The position numbers and the translations under genes were made by a program. From the NCBI GenBank assembly GCA_013376985.1, contig JACABB010000022.1, forward strand, positions 27,286 through 91,285: a DNA stretch of 64,000 bases, written 5' to 3'. Each line of letters begins with the position of its first letter. The stretch's first letter is position 1. Below are positions 28,514 through 38,407 of the stretch, in pieces. The notes under the pieces were generated by a model. That model was not told the DNA's origin. It saw only the letters and a list, made by a program, of their open reading frames with translations, and made no database searches. This DNA is from Bacteroidales bacterium. GTDB taxonomy: Bacteria; Bacteroidota; Bacteroidia; Bacteroidales; Tenuifilaceae.

Positions 28514-30454
28514 ATGGAAATAGGCGAGAATCAAAAGTTTTACAAAAAACTCTCTTTAGCGGGTATTATTATTACATTAGGTATTGTGTATGGGGATATT
28601 GGAACTTCCCCGTTATATGTAATGAAAGCAATTATTGGTGAGGGTATAAGAGATTCTTCTTTGGTTATTGGTGCAATTTCCTGTATTATTTGGACTCTAA
28701 CCTTACAAACTACAGTAAAATATGTTTGGATTACTTTAAGAGCGGATAATAAGGGAGAGGGCGGAATTCTTGCATTATTTGCATTACTCAGGAAAAAAAG
28801 ACGATTTGTATATATTGTTGCAATGATTGGAGCATCAACGCTTTTGGCTGATGGTGTTATAACCCCTTCCATAACAGTTGTTTCTGCTGTTGAGGGTTTA
28901 AATATTCTAAATCCAAATATATCGGTAATTCCAATTGTACTTATGATTCTTACCTTTATATTTCTATTACAGCAATTTGGAACTGAGTTTATAGGTAAAT
29001 CATTTGGACCAATTATGGTTTTATGGTTTCTGACCTTGGCAATTTTGGGATTCAGCCAATTGATTTTCTTCCCCAAGATTTTAACCGCTTTTAACCCATA
29101 CTATGCTATTAAACTTCTTGTTGAGCATCCAGGCGGAATTTTAATTTTAGGTGCTGTTTTCCTTTGTACAACTGGAGCTGAGGCAATGTATTCCGATTTG
29201 GGTCATTGTGGATTAATGAATATTAGAATAAGTTGGATTTTTGTTAAAGCATCTCTTATATTAAACTACCTAGGTCAAGGTGCGTGGGTAATAATGAATA
29301 GCGATAAGGCATCATTACCTAATCCATTCTTTGCTATAATGCCTCAGTGGTTTATACTTCCTGGGGTATTGCTTGCAACTGCTGCCGCAATAATTGCAAG
29401 TCAGGCATTAATATCTGGCTCATATACAATTGTTAGTGAGGCAATAACCTTAAACCTTTGGCCTAAAGTACGAATTAAGTATCCAAGTCGTTTAAAGGGT
29501 CAAATGTATGTTCCAAGCGTAAACTGGTTACTGTTTTTTTCTTGCACCTTTGTAGTTATTTTCTTCCAGAGCTCTTCAAACATGGAGGCTGCATATGGAT
29601 TATCAATTACACTTACAATGCTTATGACCAGCATTCTCATGCTTGGTTACTTGCAAATTAAAAGGGTTTCAGTACCTATGATAATCCTTTTTGTTATTAC
29701 CTATGCTTGCATTGAAGGTACTTTCTTATACGCCAACCTTCACAAATTCAATAAAGGAGGATGGTTTACATTGCTTCTAGCGGGTATTATCTTTTTTGTA
29801 ATGTTTATTTGGAATCGTGGACGATTAACTAAAAAGCAATTTACTCAGTTTTATCCAATTTCGGACTTTACAGATCTTTTTAAAGATGTACAAAAGGATA
29901 ATACCTTGCCAAGGTATGCTACAAATCTGGTTTATATAACTCGTGCAGAGCAATCAACAGATGTTGAGAGAAAGGTCATCTACTCAATATTTAATAAACA
30001 GCCCAAAAGAGCAGATAGATACTGGTTTTTACATATTAATATTACTGATGAGCCATATACAAAGGAATATAAAGTTAGACCATTGATTGCGGATGTATTA
30101 TATCGAATAGATTTTAATATTGGCTTTAAGGTAAACCCGAGAATAAATAGATTTTTTAACCATGTTATTTCCGATTTGGTTAAAAACGGGGAGGTAGATA
30201 TTACAAGTAAGTATTATTCTTTAGCCAAGCATAACGTACCAGGAGATTTTAGATTTATTATAATAGATCGCGTTCTTACAGTTGATACAGAGTTATCTAC
30301 ATATGATCGATTTATTATGAATGCCTATGATGTGGTAAAAAAATTCTCGATGAATAGCGTTAATGCTTATGGTCTTGATACTTCGAATGTAATGATTGAA
30401 CAGGTTCCCCTTGGGATTGTTCCATTAACCGAGAATGGATTTAAGCGACTGTAA
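28514..30454 (+). CDS. kup: Kup/HAK/KT family potassium uptake protein
   Basis: About 646 residues; a proton-coupled potassium importer. The N-terminal motif GIVYGDIGTSPLYVMK is diagnostic, followed by twelve predicted membrane segments to about residue 445 and a cytoplasmic C-terminal domain of about 200 residues. LRADNKGEGGILALFAL and CTTGAEAMYSDLGHCG are further family signatures. ATG 28514 is chosen as start; an upstream TTG would lie within the promoter. A strong terminator follows. Confidence 0.95.
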   Translation: MEIGENQKFYKKLSLAGIIITLGIVYGDIGTSPLYVMKAIIGEGIRDSSLVIGAISCIIWTLTLQTTVKYVWITLRADNKGEGGILALFALLRKKRRFVYIVAMIGASTLLADGVITPSITVVSAVEGLNILNPNISVIPIVLMILTFIFLLQQFGTEFIGKSFGPIMVLWFLTLAILGFSQLIFFPKILTAFNPYYAIKLLVEHPGGILILGAVFLCTTGAEAMYSDLGHCGLMNIRISWIFVKASLILNYLGQGAWVIMNSDKASLPNPFFAIMPQWFILPGVLLATAAAIIASQALISGSYTIVSEAITLNLWPKVRIKYPSRLKGQMYVPSVNWLLFFSCTFVVIFFQSSSNMEAAYGLSITLTMLMTSILMLGYLQIKRVSVPMIILFVITYACIEGTFLYANLHKFNKGGWFTLLLAGIIFFVMFIWNRGRLTKKQFTQFYPISDFTDLFKDVQKDNTLPRYATNLVYITRAEQSTDVERKVIYSIFNKQPKRADRYWFLHINITDEPYTKEYKVRPLIADVLYRIDFNIGFKVNPRINRFFNHVISDLVKNGEVDITSKYYSLAKHNVPGDFRFIIIDRVLTVDTELSTYDRFIMNAYDVVKKFSMNSVNAYGLDTSNVMIEQVPLGIVPLTENGFKRL

Positions 30455-30476
30455 ATGAATATTTTAAAATATTATT

Positions 30477-30510
30477 ACAAAAGGGATAACCTAAACGTTA
30501 TCCCTTTTGT
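30477..30510 (+). terminator. Terminator after kup
   Basis: ACAAAAGGGATAAC (30477-30490), loop CTAAAC, GTTATCCCTTTTGT (30497-30510): a perfect 14-bp stem with T-rich 3' arm. Confidence 0.85.
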
Positions 30511-30641
30511 CTAATTAAACATTTCTCTTATATTAGCATTGAGTTAATCGTATCCTTTTTTAAGATTCTTGCGATAAAAAACAGATAATTTGTAACTTAG
30601 AAGATAATTATATCGTCTTGTTGAGTATAAAACTATAAACT

Positions 30642-33065
30642 ATGATTTTAAATATACTTAAACATAGCCTGCGTGCTTTGAATAGACAGAAAGGCTACGT
30701 TTTTATTAACATTGTGGGTTTATCAATTGGTATTGCTTGTAGTTTAATAATAACCCTTTTTATTGCTAACGAGCTTAGTTTCGACCAATTTAACGAGAAG
30801 AAAGATAGAATATATCAGCTTGTACTTAACGGAAAAATTGGAGGGCAAGAGATGAACGCATCGAGTACATGCGCGCCCATTGGCCCTACTATGCTTAAAG
30901 AACTCCCGGAAGTTGAGGATATTAATAGAATCAATACATGGGGAGAGACAATTGTAAAATACAATGATAAGAGTTTTACGGAAAATGCATTTATTGAATC
31001 GGATTCATCTTTTTTTAATATTTTCTCAATCCCTTTATTAAGTGGCGATAAGAAATCTGTCTTAAATGCTCCTCATAAATTAGTGCTTTCTAAATCAACT
31101 TCAAATAAAATTTTTGGCAAAGAAGATCCTATTGGTAAAGCATTAAAAATTGGGACGGATTCAATTTTATATACTGTTACTGGGGTAATGGTTGATTTCC
31201 CAAAAAATTCTCATCTTGATGCTAATATGATAGGTTCATTTGTTACAAATGGTAGAGCAAATGATAGCCAGTGGACTTCGAATAGTTTTGGAACCTATGT
31301 CCTTTTAAAACCACATTCGGATCCAAAACAGGTTGACACTAAACTTATTGGGTTAATTAAAAAATATGTTGGCGCAGAAATTCAGAAATATCTTGGGATT
31401 ACACTTGAAGATTTTTTTTCAAAAGGCAATAAATACAGGATGTATTTGCAACCATTAACGGCTATTCACCTAAATCCTGCCATTCAACAAGAGTCAAAAG
31501 CGCCGAATGATCCAAAATATTTACTAATATTTGGAAGCATTGCATTTCTTATAATTTTAATTGCATCAATAAACTTTATGAACCTCTCAACTGCTCAATC
31601 ATCACGAAGAGCCAAAGAGGTAGGAATAAAAAAGGTAAGTGGTTCATCCAGAGGGATGCTAATATGGCAATTTATCTCAGAATCAATTATTCTAACCTTT
31701 ATTTCTTTAATATTTGCCATTTTAATAATTAAATTCTCCTTGCCTTTTTTCAATAACCTTTTGCAAACTAGTCTTGAACTGAATTTTTTTGATAGTTGGG
31801 TTGTTGTTCCCTCACTGATTCTTTTATCAGTCTTTGTAGGGTTATTAGCAGGTAGTTACCCGGCTTTTTATCTATCGTCGTTTAGTCCATATGTTGTCCT
31901 TAAAGGAGCCCTAAGAAACAGTATGAAGAATGGGAAACTTAGGAGTGTTTTAGTAATCCTTCAATTCACAATATCAATAATTCTTATTATTGGTTCAACA
32001 ATTATGTTTCACCAAATAAATTATATGGTGAATAAAAATTTAGGATTTAATAAAGAACAATTAATAGTTATTAGCCGTGCTGAAGCAATTGGCAATCGTG
32101 TAAAAGCATTTAAGGAGTCAATAGGTAGGATACCTGGTGTGATGAAAATATCGGCATCAACTGCCGTTCCCGGTCACAATAATAACAATAATGGATATAT
32201 GATGGAGGGTAGAGGTGGCGAAACATACCTGCTTCAAACTGCTTGGGTTGATTATGATTTTTTCGAAACTTATGATATAAAGTTGAGTTCAGGTAGAAAT
32301 TTTGATGAATCTCATGCTACCGACAAAAATGCCTGTTTGGTTAATGAACGTGCAGTGAAAAAATTTGATATAAACACACCATTAGCTGCAAGAATTATAA
32401 ATCCAAGCAATGATCCCAGTAAACCAGATTATTTGCCAATTATTGGCGTAGTTAGTGATTTCCATTTTGAGTCGCTTCGCAACGAAGTTGGACCATATCT
32501 TTTCAAGTTTAAAAAGGAAGATAATAATTGGGGGTACTTAAGTATTCGCTTATCAAGCAGTGCATCTAGTAATACGATTAAGGAGATAGAAAAAGTCTGG
32601 AAGGATTTCACTTTTAATGATCCGCTACAGTATTTCTTTATGGATAAAGATTTTGAACGTTTATATAGGGAAGAGAAGCAAAGTGCAACACTTTCAGTTC
32701 TCTTTACTTTTTTAACAATTCTAATTGCTTCACTTGGTCTGTTTGGTTTAACCTCATTTACTATTGAGCAACGTACAAAGGAAATGGGTGTTCGTAAAGC
32801 AATGGGCGCAACAGTATCAAGTTTATTTTTCTTAATTTCCAAGGAGATTATTGTTCTTGTAAGTATATCTACACTAATTGCTTGGCCAATTATATATTTT
32901 ATATCAAAGAATTGGTTGCAAAATTATTACTATAGGATTGATTTGCCGATATTTGACTTTATTTTAGGGTTTATTATTGCAATAACAATTGCATTAATCA
33001 CCATTAGTTATCGTACAGTAAAATCTGCCATGGTAAATCCTTCAGAATCATTGAGATATGAGTAG
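30642..33065 (+). CDS. ABC transporter permease, MacB/FtsX type (two tandem halves)
   Basis: An 807-residue membrane protein. The first half has membrane helix 1 (about 19-43, IGIACSLIITLFIANEL), a MacB-type periplasmic core (about 45-255) and three FtsX helices to about 400. The second half repeats this, ending with three helices near 680-790 and FTIEQRTKEMGVRKAMGAT, the classic FtsX coupling motif; the first half carries the matching RRAKEVGIKKVSGSS. No ATPase gene is adjacent. Such orphan permeases are abundant in Bacteroidota and may move lipopeptides or relay signals; the cargo is unknown. Confidence 0.9.
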   Translation: MILNILKHSLRALNRQKGYVFINIVGLSIGIACSLIITLFIANELSFDQFNEKKDRIYQLVLNGKIGGQEMNASSTCAPIGPTMLKELPEVEDINRINTWGETIVKYNDKSFTENAFIESDSSFFNIFSIPLLSGDKKSVLNAPHKLVLSKSTSNKIFGKEDPIGKALKIGTDSILYTVTGVMVDFPKNSHLDANMIGSFVTNGRANDSQWTSNSFGTYVLLKPHSDPKQVDTKLIGLIKKYVGAEIQKYLGITLEDFFSKGNKYRMYLQPLTAIHLNPAIQQESKAPNDPKYLLIFGSIAFLIILIASINFMNLSTAQSSRRAKEVGIKKVSGSSRGMLIWQFISESIILTFISLIFAILIIKFSLPFFNNLLQTSLELNFFDSWVVVPSLILLSVFVGLLAGSYPAFYLSSFSPYVVLKGALRNSMKNGKLRSVLVILQFTISIILIIGSTIMFHQINYMVNKNLGFNKEQLIVISRAEAIGNRVKAFKESIGRIPGVMKISASTAVPGHNNNNNGYMMEGRGGETYLLQTAWVDYDFFETYDIKLSSGRNFDESHATDKNACLVNERAVKKFDINTPLAARIINPSNDPSKPDYLPIIGVVSDFHFESLRNEVGPYLFKFKKEDNNWGYLSIRLSSSASSNTIKEIEKVWKDFTFNDPLQYFFMDKDFERLYREEKQSATLSVLFTFLTILIASLGLFGLTSFTIEQRTKEMGVRKAMGATVSSLFFLISKEIIVLVSISTLIAWPIIYFISKNWLQNYYYRIDLPIFDFILGFIIAITIALITISYRTVKSAMVNPSESLRYE

Positions 33066-33266
33066 CTATGAGTTTGTCGGATATTTATGTTATAATGAAA
33101 TTTTAAAAATTAATGATAATTTATAGTTTTTAATGTGCTGGTATGTTCCTAATATAACAAGCCTTATAAATTTCGATCAATTTTTAATGTATTTTAAGTT
33201 AAGATATAGGTTATTTTTTGTAAACTTGTGCGAGTTTATTTGATAATCGTTCAAAAAACAGACAAA

Positions 33267-33635
33267 ATGGAGCGTGGAAGATTTATTTATTACCGTGAGA
33301 AAGAAATCTATTTCATTGATTATTCAAATATAATGCAGGAGGTAGAATTTCTTGAGGCGATAAAAAGCACTAATGTTTTTAGAGAAAAAGTCAAAGCATC
33401 TGGGAAGATAGATTTGCTGATGCTGGTTGATGTAACTAATAGTTATGTATTTGGAGGAGTTTTTGCTGAGATAAAAAAATCTGCAAAATCAACCCAGAGC
33501 ATTACAAAAAAAACAGCAGTTGTAGGTGTTAGCGGTGCAAAAAAAACATTTTTGGATATCGTAAATGTATTTACATCGTTAAATGTAAAACCATTCAATA
33601 ATATAGAGGAGGCTAAGGATTGGCTTGTTAAATAG
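33267..33635 (+). CDS. Small STAS-like (SpoIIAA-like) protein
   Basis: About 122 residues from ATG 33267; a GTG at 33228 would add 13 residues but sits in likely promoter DNA. The sequence GRFIYYREKEIYFIDYSNI, the segment LLMLVDVTNSYVFGGVFAEI and the closing FNNIEEAKDWLVK follow the alternating beta/alpha pattern of STAS/SpoIIAA-like single-domain proteins. No phosphorylatable Ser in a clear anti-sigma-antagonist context was identified. The function is unknown; lipid-binding or partner-switch roles are guesses from the fold. Confidence 0.65.
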   Translation: MERGRFIYYREKEIYFIDYSNIMQEVEFLEAIKSTNVFREKVKASGKIDLLMLVDVTNSYVFGGVFAEIKKSAKSTQSITKKTAVVGVSGAKKTFLDIVNVFTSLNVKPFNNIEEAKDWLVK

Positions 33636-33774
33636 TTGATTTTTTTTGTTGTCCCTTAATCAGAAATTTTATTGGAATTAGCTTATAATCCTTATTTGGG
33701 GTTATCTTCTTAATTTGAATTTAATTTTGTATGTATTAACTTTTGATTTATAACACATTCGTATTTTATCAAAG

Positions 33775-33806
33775 GAAGAGGGTTTAGCACAAAGCAAACC
33801 CTCTTC
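33775..33806. terminator. Bidirectional terminator between convergent genes
   Basis: GAAGAGGGTTT (33775-33785) and AAACCCTCTTC (33796-33806): a perfect 11-bp stem with a 10-nt loop, followed by TTTT on the plus strand and CTTT on the minus strand. It separates the STAS-like gene from the dipeptidase gene. Confidence 0.8.
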
Positions 33807-33833
33807 TTTTGATGATATAAAAAAAGTAAGATG

Positions 33834-35573
33834 TTATTTTTTTACTTCTGGCACTAAAAGTTTATCACCAGTTTGATCTATAACAGATTTTTTCCAAGAA
33901 TCGGGATAACCTGGTTGTGATGGTGATACTGGGAATCCCCATGTATTATAGATGAACTTGCCATCTTTTTCCTTTTTAACGTTTCCATCAATATATTTTA
34001 CAAGTAACCAATCACTAAGTTCCTGCCAGCGTTTGACTGTATAGTTAGCCATGTTTACAGAGTAATCAGTAAGAAATTCGTTAGCAATCTGTGGGTTGGT
34101 TTCCCATAGTTTTTGAGCAGCAGCATCTATTGCTGGCGTATAAGCTGCAAACTTTGTTTCCAACTCGCTTTGTACCTTTTTTATATCCTGAATAATAAGA
34201 TCGTACCTCATGTATGCAAAATTTGCGACCCTATTGAATACCCAAAATGCTGATGTTGGCGAATAGGTCAACATATTTCCATTACCTTCAGCGTAAGTTT
34301 CGGGAACATGATTAATTGAACAATAAATTGGAACGTAAACGGTAGATGCTGCATCATCAACGCCAAACCAAAAAATACCTCCAATTGGGTTGGGAAGCCA
34401 ATTACGCATTTGGGCGATAAACGAAAATCCCGTTTGCTGAGTAGCCGTAGTGCGTTCATTTAGGTAGGTTTTACCATTATAACTCCATGTCATCGGCCTC
34501 CAGCGGTATGGTGCATGATTAGGTCCAGCTCCAATATCTTTACTCATATCAAGTTCTGTTCCTTCAAGATGATCGCGCTTAAACGCTTGAAGATCCTGTG
34601 GCGTTAACTTCCTATTGGGCTTAATATATAAAGGCATACGGTTTTTCAAATTTTTACCAGTGACATAATCCCAATAAACCTTCATATCATCATTAATATG
34701 GTTGAAGAATGCCCAAACACGCATCTCGCTGAAACGTGCTGCGTCAAAGGTCAATGGAGCATATGTATCACTGAAACTGAAATCTTCATCCTTACCATTA
34801 TAGTAGCCTTTTGTTTTTGCATAGGTTATAACATCCTGAGCGTATACTATCTCAACTTCTGGATTGAAAATTTGAGATAGATTTTTGCTGCTAATTGAAT
34901 TCTTACCATTTTCAAGAGGGAAAGTTGTTATTCTGGCTTGGTTTGCATGTGATGAGACATATCCATTTGGGATGCGAATTGCAACCCAAACTGCGCCTCT
35001 ATCAATATTAATTGAATTCTGTGAATCCTTGTCAGTAGCCATATTGGTTCTTTTAGCAATCATCTCGAAAATCCATACCTCGTTGGGATCTCCAACGGAA
35101 AAAGATTCGCCAGTACTTGCATAGCCGTATTTTTCAACGAGTTCAGCCATTACTTTTATTGCTTCACGCGCAGTCTTTGAACGTTGAAGGGCTAAGAACA
35201 TCAAGCTACCATAATCAACAATTGCGGTGGAATCGATTAACTCGTGGCGACCGGTAAAAGTTGTTTCACCAACTGCAACCTGATACTCGTTCATGAAACC
35301 AATAACCTGATATGTTTCAGTGGCTTGTGGAATTTGCCCTAAAGGTTTATTTGTACCTCTGTCATATAGAGTTATCATAGTTCCTACAGGCCAAGTGCCC
35401 CTAGGGCGAAAGTAGAGTTCACCATAACGGATATGAGAATCGGCAGCATAGCTAACCATGGTGGAACCATCAGTTGTTGCGCCTTTGGTTACTAGATAAT
35501 TGGTACATGCTTTTGAATCCAATGAAATTACAATAAACAATAGAAATAGGAGAGAGGTTATCAGTCTATTCAT
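33834..35573 (-). CDS. Secreted C69 family dipeptidase
   Basis: A 579-residue exported peptidase. The signal peptide (about 1-22) is followed directly by Cys23 in KACTNYLVTKGATTDGSTM, the N-terminal nucleophile of the C69 (PepD) family. Other marks are FMNEYQVAVGETTFTGR, EKYGYASTGESFSVGDPNEVW and HANQARI. Family members cleave dipeptides in the periplasm or outside the cell. Maturation would expose the Cys as the new N-terminus. It ends at a bidirectional terminator and probably forms a single-gene unit. Confidence 0.92.
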   Translation of the reverse strand: MNRLITSLLFLLFIVISLDSKACTNYLVTKGATTDGSTMVSYAADSHIRYGELYFRPRGTWPVGTMITLYDRGTNKPLGQIPQATETYQVIGFMNEYQVAVGETTFTGRHELIDSTAIVDYGSLMFLALQRSKTAREAIKVMAELVEKYGYASTGESFSVGDPNEVWIFEMIAKRTNMATDKDSQNSINIDRGAVWVAIRIPNGYVSSHANQARITTFPLENGKNSISSKNLSQIFNPEVEIVYAQDVITYAKTKGYYNGKDEDFSFSDTYAPLTFDAARFSEMRVWAFFNHINDDMKVYWDYVTGKNLKNRMPLYIKPNRKLTPQDLQAFKRDHLEGTELDMSKDIGAGPNHAPYRWRPMTWSYNGKTYLNERTTATQQTGFSFIAQMRNWLPNPIGGIFWFGVDDAASTVYVPIYCSINHVPETYAEGNGNMLTYSPTSAFWVFNRVANFAYMRYDLIIQDIKKVQSELETKFAAYTPAIDAAAQKLWETNPQIANEFLTDYSVNMANYTVKRWQELSDWLLVKYIDGNVKKEKDGKFIYNTWGFPVSPSQPGYPDSWKKSVIDQTGDKLLVPEVKK

Positions 35574-35657
35574 AAGTTTTGATTTATGTGTTTGGGTAAA
35601 AATAACTATAATATTTAATTGATTAGAGGTTTATGAATAATCATCAATTTTTTGGTG

Positions 35658-36809
35658 TTAGTCAAAATCGATCACCAGTATTTCGGGTCTATTACCTAAT
35701 CTTATAGGTGGCCCCCAAGTACCATAACCATTTGAGACAATAAAATGGGTATTTCCAATTTTTTTGTAACCACTACTTAGTTCATATATGGCATTGGTAA
35801 TATAGTTGAATGGCCAAAGTTGACCATGATGCGTATGTCCTGATATCTGAAGATCAATTCCATTTTTGGCAGATTCGTTTAGTTTGAATGGTTGGTGATC
35901 CAGTAGTATAATAGGTTTGCTTTTATCTACATTTTCAATTAGTTCGCTAATGCTCTTCCGCTGTTTTCCAGTTGTATAGTTGGATTGGCGATCATCTCTA
36001 CCTACTATATAAAACGAACTATCGATTAGCACAGTGCTATCCCTTAAAACGATTATACCATGTGAACGGAGATATGCTAGTTTTGGCTCAACGCCGCCAA
36101 AATATTCATGATTTCCGGGTATGGCAAACACTCCTAACCGAGATTTTATTTTTTCGAAATATCGGCCCAAACCATTATTTACAACAGGAGCTATATCTTC
36201 ATCAAAAACATCTCCAGCAAAGAGTACTATGTCAGGGTTTTGTTTATTTATTAAGTTAACTAAATGCTCCAATCTATTAGTCGAAATCAATGTGCCAAGG
36301 TGGATATCTGAAACGGCAACAATTCGAGTTTTATTTGTTTTTTCGAATGTTTTTTCGAATTTCAATTTAAAGTTACTAACTCTAGGGAATCTAGCGTTTA
36401 TATAACCCGAAAGCAAAATTAGCGATGCAACAGTATATACAGATATTATCACCCATTTTTTGTATAGTGGATTTAATTTAAAATCTAGGTAAGGTGTGAA
36501 TTCAATGTAATGATTAAGAACCTTAAATATGGTTACTAAAAGGAAGAGCAAGATTAGGTATAGCATAGCACCCATCCAGAAGGAACCAATTTTCACCATA
36601 AAAATGGAGAATGACGAGTTGTAAACTCTTTCAAGAATTCTTCCTAATGGATAAGCAAGTACAACAAACCAGAATGCTAAGTTCAGAATTAGATTTTTTG
36701 GAAATACATCACCAAAAGCATAACGGGTCTTTAAGTATATATAAGTATTTGCTAATGAGTAGATGCTTAATACTATTACTAGAAAAATAATCATGGCTGA
36801 TTGTTTCAT
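35658..36809 (-). CDS. Membrane-anchored metallophosphoesterase
   Basis: About 383 residues from ATG 36809; a TTG at 36839 would add ten. Four hydrophobic helices (up to about residue 155) precede a calcineurin-like phosphoesterase domain with the five metal motifs SDIHLG, AGDVFDED, GNHEYF, LLDHQP and GHTHHGQLWP. The layout matches the YaeI/YkuE group; a UDP-diacylglucosamine or other lipid phosphodiesterase role is possible but unproven. Confidence 0.87.
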   Translation of the reverse strand: MKQSAMIIFLVIVLSIYSLANTYIYLKTRYAFGDVFPKNLILNLAFWFVVLAYPLGRILERVYNSSFSIFMVKIGSFWMGAMLYLILLFLLVTIFKVLNHYIEFTPYLDFKLNPLYKKWVIISVYTVASLILLSGYINARFPRVSNFKLKFEKTFEKTNKTRIVAVSDIHLGTLISTNRLEHLVNLINKQNPDIVLFAGDVFDEDIAPVVNNGLGRYFEKIKSRLGVFAIPGNHEYFGGVEPKLAYLRSHGIIVLRDSTVLIDSSFYIVGRDDRQSNYTTGKQRKSISELIENVDKSKPIILLDHQPFKLNESAKNGIDLQISGHTHHGQLWPFNYITNAIYELSSGYKKIGNTHFIVSNGYGTWGPPIRLGNRPEILVIDFD

Positions 36810-37181
36810 TCGAAAGAAAATTAGTTTGTTATTTGTCAAATGGTTACGTTATTGAGCGAACGGATCGCTAGTATTTTAGTTATTGATATTCAAGATTTAC
36901 ATCACATGAACGTTTTATAAGTGCGTTATGTTTTTTTTAAACGAGATTAATACGTTTTTTATTCGATGTAAATGTACTTAAGTGTAAGACATCGTATATC
37001 TTGATAAGTAAAATTAATTTATGTAGAATGGACTATTAAATCAAAAGACTTAAATATCAGCAAGAATTCAAAAAACAGAAAAGCCTAAATTCATTAGGCT
37101 CATCATATGTTGAAAACATTAATGATTTATCGATAATCTTTATGGAGAAAAAACTATATATTCGATTCTCAAAAAATAACC
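36810..37181. other. Intergenic region upstream of ung with a small hairpin
   Basis: 372 bp between divergent genes. AGCCTAA (37082-37088) and TTAGGCT (37094-37100) form a 7-bp stem. An A-rich stretch to its left (37070-37081) makes it look like a terminator on the minus strand, although no minus-strand gene ends here. It may be a leader hairpin of ung or the end of an unannotated small RNA. Nothing else was recognised. Confidence 0.45.
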
Positions 37182-37883
37182 ATGACTAATTTGGAGCAGA
37201 ATGCATCTATTAACCCTCAAATGGAGGAGAGCTGGAAAGAGGCTTTGAAAGATGAATTTAAACAGGATTACTTCGCAAATTTAAAAGCGTTTCTTGTTGA
37301 GGAAAAGAAGAAACATGTTGTTTACCCTCCTGGACCAATGATTTTCAATGCTTTTAATTATACGCCTTTTAATGACGTTAAAGTTGTTTTACTTGGTCAA
37401 GATCCTTATCATGGACCGGGTCAGGCTCATGGTCTGTGCTTTTCAGTTGCTAATGGAGTCCAGAAACCGCCTTCACTTATTAATATCTTCAAAGAGATTC
37501 AATCTGATTTAGGAATGCCAAGTCCATTGAATGGAAATTTGGAGAAGTGGGCAAAGCAGGGTGTTCTGCTTTTAAATGCAACGCTAACCGTAAGGGCTCA
37601 TCAAGCAGGGTCACACCAAAAAAAGGGTTGGGAAACTTTTACCGATGCTGCTATTACCGCTATTTCTGGGAATAAGAAAGGAGTTGTATTTCTGCTATGG
37701 GGGGCATATGCACAGGCCAAGGTGTCAATTATAGATCAAACAAAGCATTTTGTTCTCACCGCACCGCATCCATCCCCGTTATCGGTTACACGTGGCTTCT
37801 TTGGATGTAAGCATTTCTCAAAAACTAATGAGATATTGCGTTCGCAAGGGAAAATGGAAATTGATTGGAGTATTGATAGATAA
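37182..37883 (+). CDS. ung: Uracil-DNA glycosylase, family 1
   Basis: A 233-residue repair enzyme that removes uracil from DNA. The water-activating motif [13 protein letters not shown] (Asp74), the [16 protein letters not shown] segment, LLWGAYAQ and the leucine-loop motif APHPSPLS (His196) are all present and intact. Length is normal. The region downstream is filled by palindromic repeats and a GIY-YIG gene. Confidence 0.96.
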   Translation: MTNLEQNASINPQMEESWKEALKDEFKQDYFANLKAFLVEEKKKHVVYPPGPMIFNAFNYTPFNDVKVVLLGQDPYHGPGQAHGLCFSVANGVQKPPSLINIFKEIQSDLGMPSPLNGNLEKWAKQGVLLLNATLTVRAHQAGSHQKKGWETFTDAAITAISGNKKGVVFLLWGAYAQAKVSIIDQTKHFVLTAPHPSPLSVTRGFFGCKHFSKTNEILRSQGKMEIDWSIDR

Positions 37884-37891
37884 ACTAGCCC

Positions 37892-37980
37892 TGTCATGGT
37901 CAGCGTACTTTGCGAAGCCATCCCAGCGTTTTTAAGGCAGGAGGATTGCTTCACCTCAAAGGACGAGGTTCGCAATGACG
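37892..37980. repeat. Gene-less inverted pair of palindromic repeats (family 1)
   Basis: The left copy (37892-37923) reads TGTCATGGTCAGCG then TACTTTGCGAAGCCATCC. The right copy (37943-37980) reads in inverse orientation, GGATTGCTTCACC ... GAGGTTCGCAATGACG. The left copy matches the copy at 37997-38029 at 28 of 31 aligned positions. This pair encloses only about 20 bp, unlike the neighbouring pair that encloses the GIY-YIG gene. Confidence 0.75.
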
Positions 37981-37996
37981 AAATTCTCAGAACGTG

Positions 37997-38029
37997 CCGT
38001 CATGGCGAGCGTATTTTGCGAAGCCATCC
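37997..38029 (+). repeat. Left inverted repeat of the GIY-YIG module (family 1)
   Basis: CCGTCATGGCGAGCG followed by TATTTTGCGAAGCCATCC. It is in the same orientation as the left copy at 37892 and inverted relative to the copy at 38408. It lies 75 bp before the GIY-YIG start codon. Confidence 0.75.
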
Positions 38030-38104
38030 ATATTTTGATTGGCATTTTTATAGCGAAGTGATTAATAAGAATTAACTTGTATAATCCTATAATTTAATTG
38101 CTAT

Positions 38105-38341
38105 ATGAAGTATGGTGGATATACTTACATCATGACGAATAAAAACAATACAGTTTTATATACTGGAGTTACTAGCAACTTGATTAAAAGGGTATATGAA
38201 CATAAAGAGAGCATTTTTCCAGATTCATTTACTAGTAAATACAACTTAAATAAACTAGTTTACTTTGAAGGTTTTAATAGAATAGAAGATGCAATAGCAA
38301 GAGAAAAACAGATAAAGGGTGGTTCGAGAAGAAAAAAATAG
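38105..38341 (+). CDS. GIY-YIG nuclease family protein, apparently frameshifted near its 3' end
   Basis: 78 codons with GYTYIMTNKNNTVLYTGVTS (5-24), the GIY-YIG-type core, then NLIKRVYEHK with the family Arg and the AIAREKQIKGG helix with the catalytic-type Glu67. The frame stops right after RRKK at an A7 run (38332-38338). Shifting back one base continues with IELINSLNPEWNDLIDSF to a stop at 38400, exactly the usual ending of this family. The gene is therefore either a pseudogene with a one-base loss or expressed by -1 slippage on the A run. It is bracketed by inverted palindromic repeats (37997-38029, 38408-38435). The function of these small nucleases is unknown. Confidence 0.8.
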   Translation: MKYGGYTYIMTNKNNTVLYTGVTSNLIKRVYEHKESIFPDSFTSKYNLNKLVYFEGFNRIEDAIAREKQIKGGSRRKK

Positions 38342-38400
38342 AGTTAATAAATTCTCTTAATCCAGAATGGAATGATTTGATAGACTCTTTTAATGATTAA
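38331..38400 (+). other. Out-of-frame C-terminal tail of the GIY-YIG gene
   Basis: Starting within the A7 run, the -1 frame reads KKIELINSLNPEWNDLIDSF, then ND and stop (38398-38400). This segment supplies the conserved NPEW motif lost from the zero-frame product. It shows that the original gene was about 98 codons. Confidence 0.75.
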
Positions 38401-38407
38401 AACAGAT

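Noticed and set aside
36810..36839. TTG start for the membrane phosphoesterase
   Set aside because: ATG 36809 suits a typical short N-terminus before helix 1.
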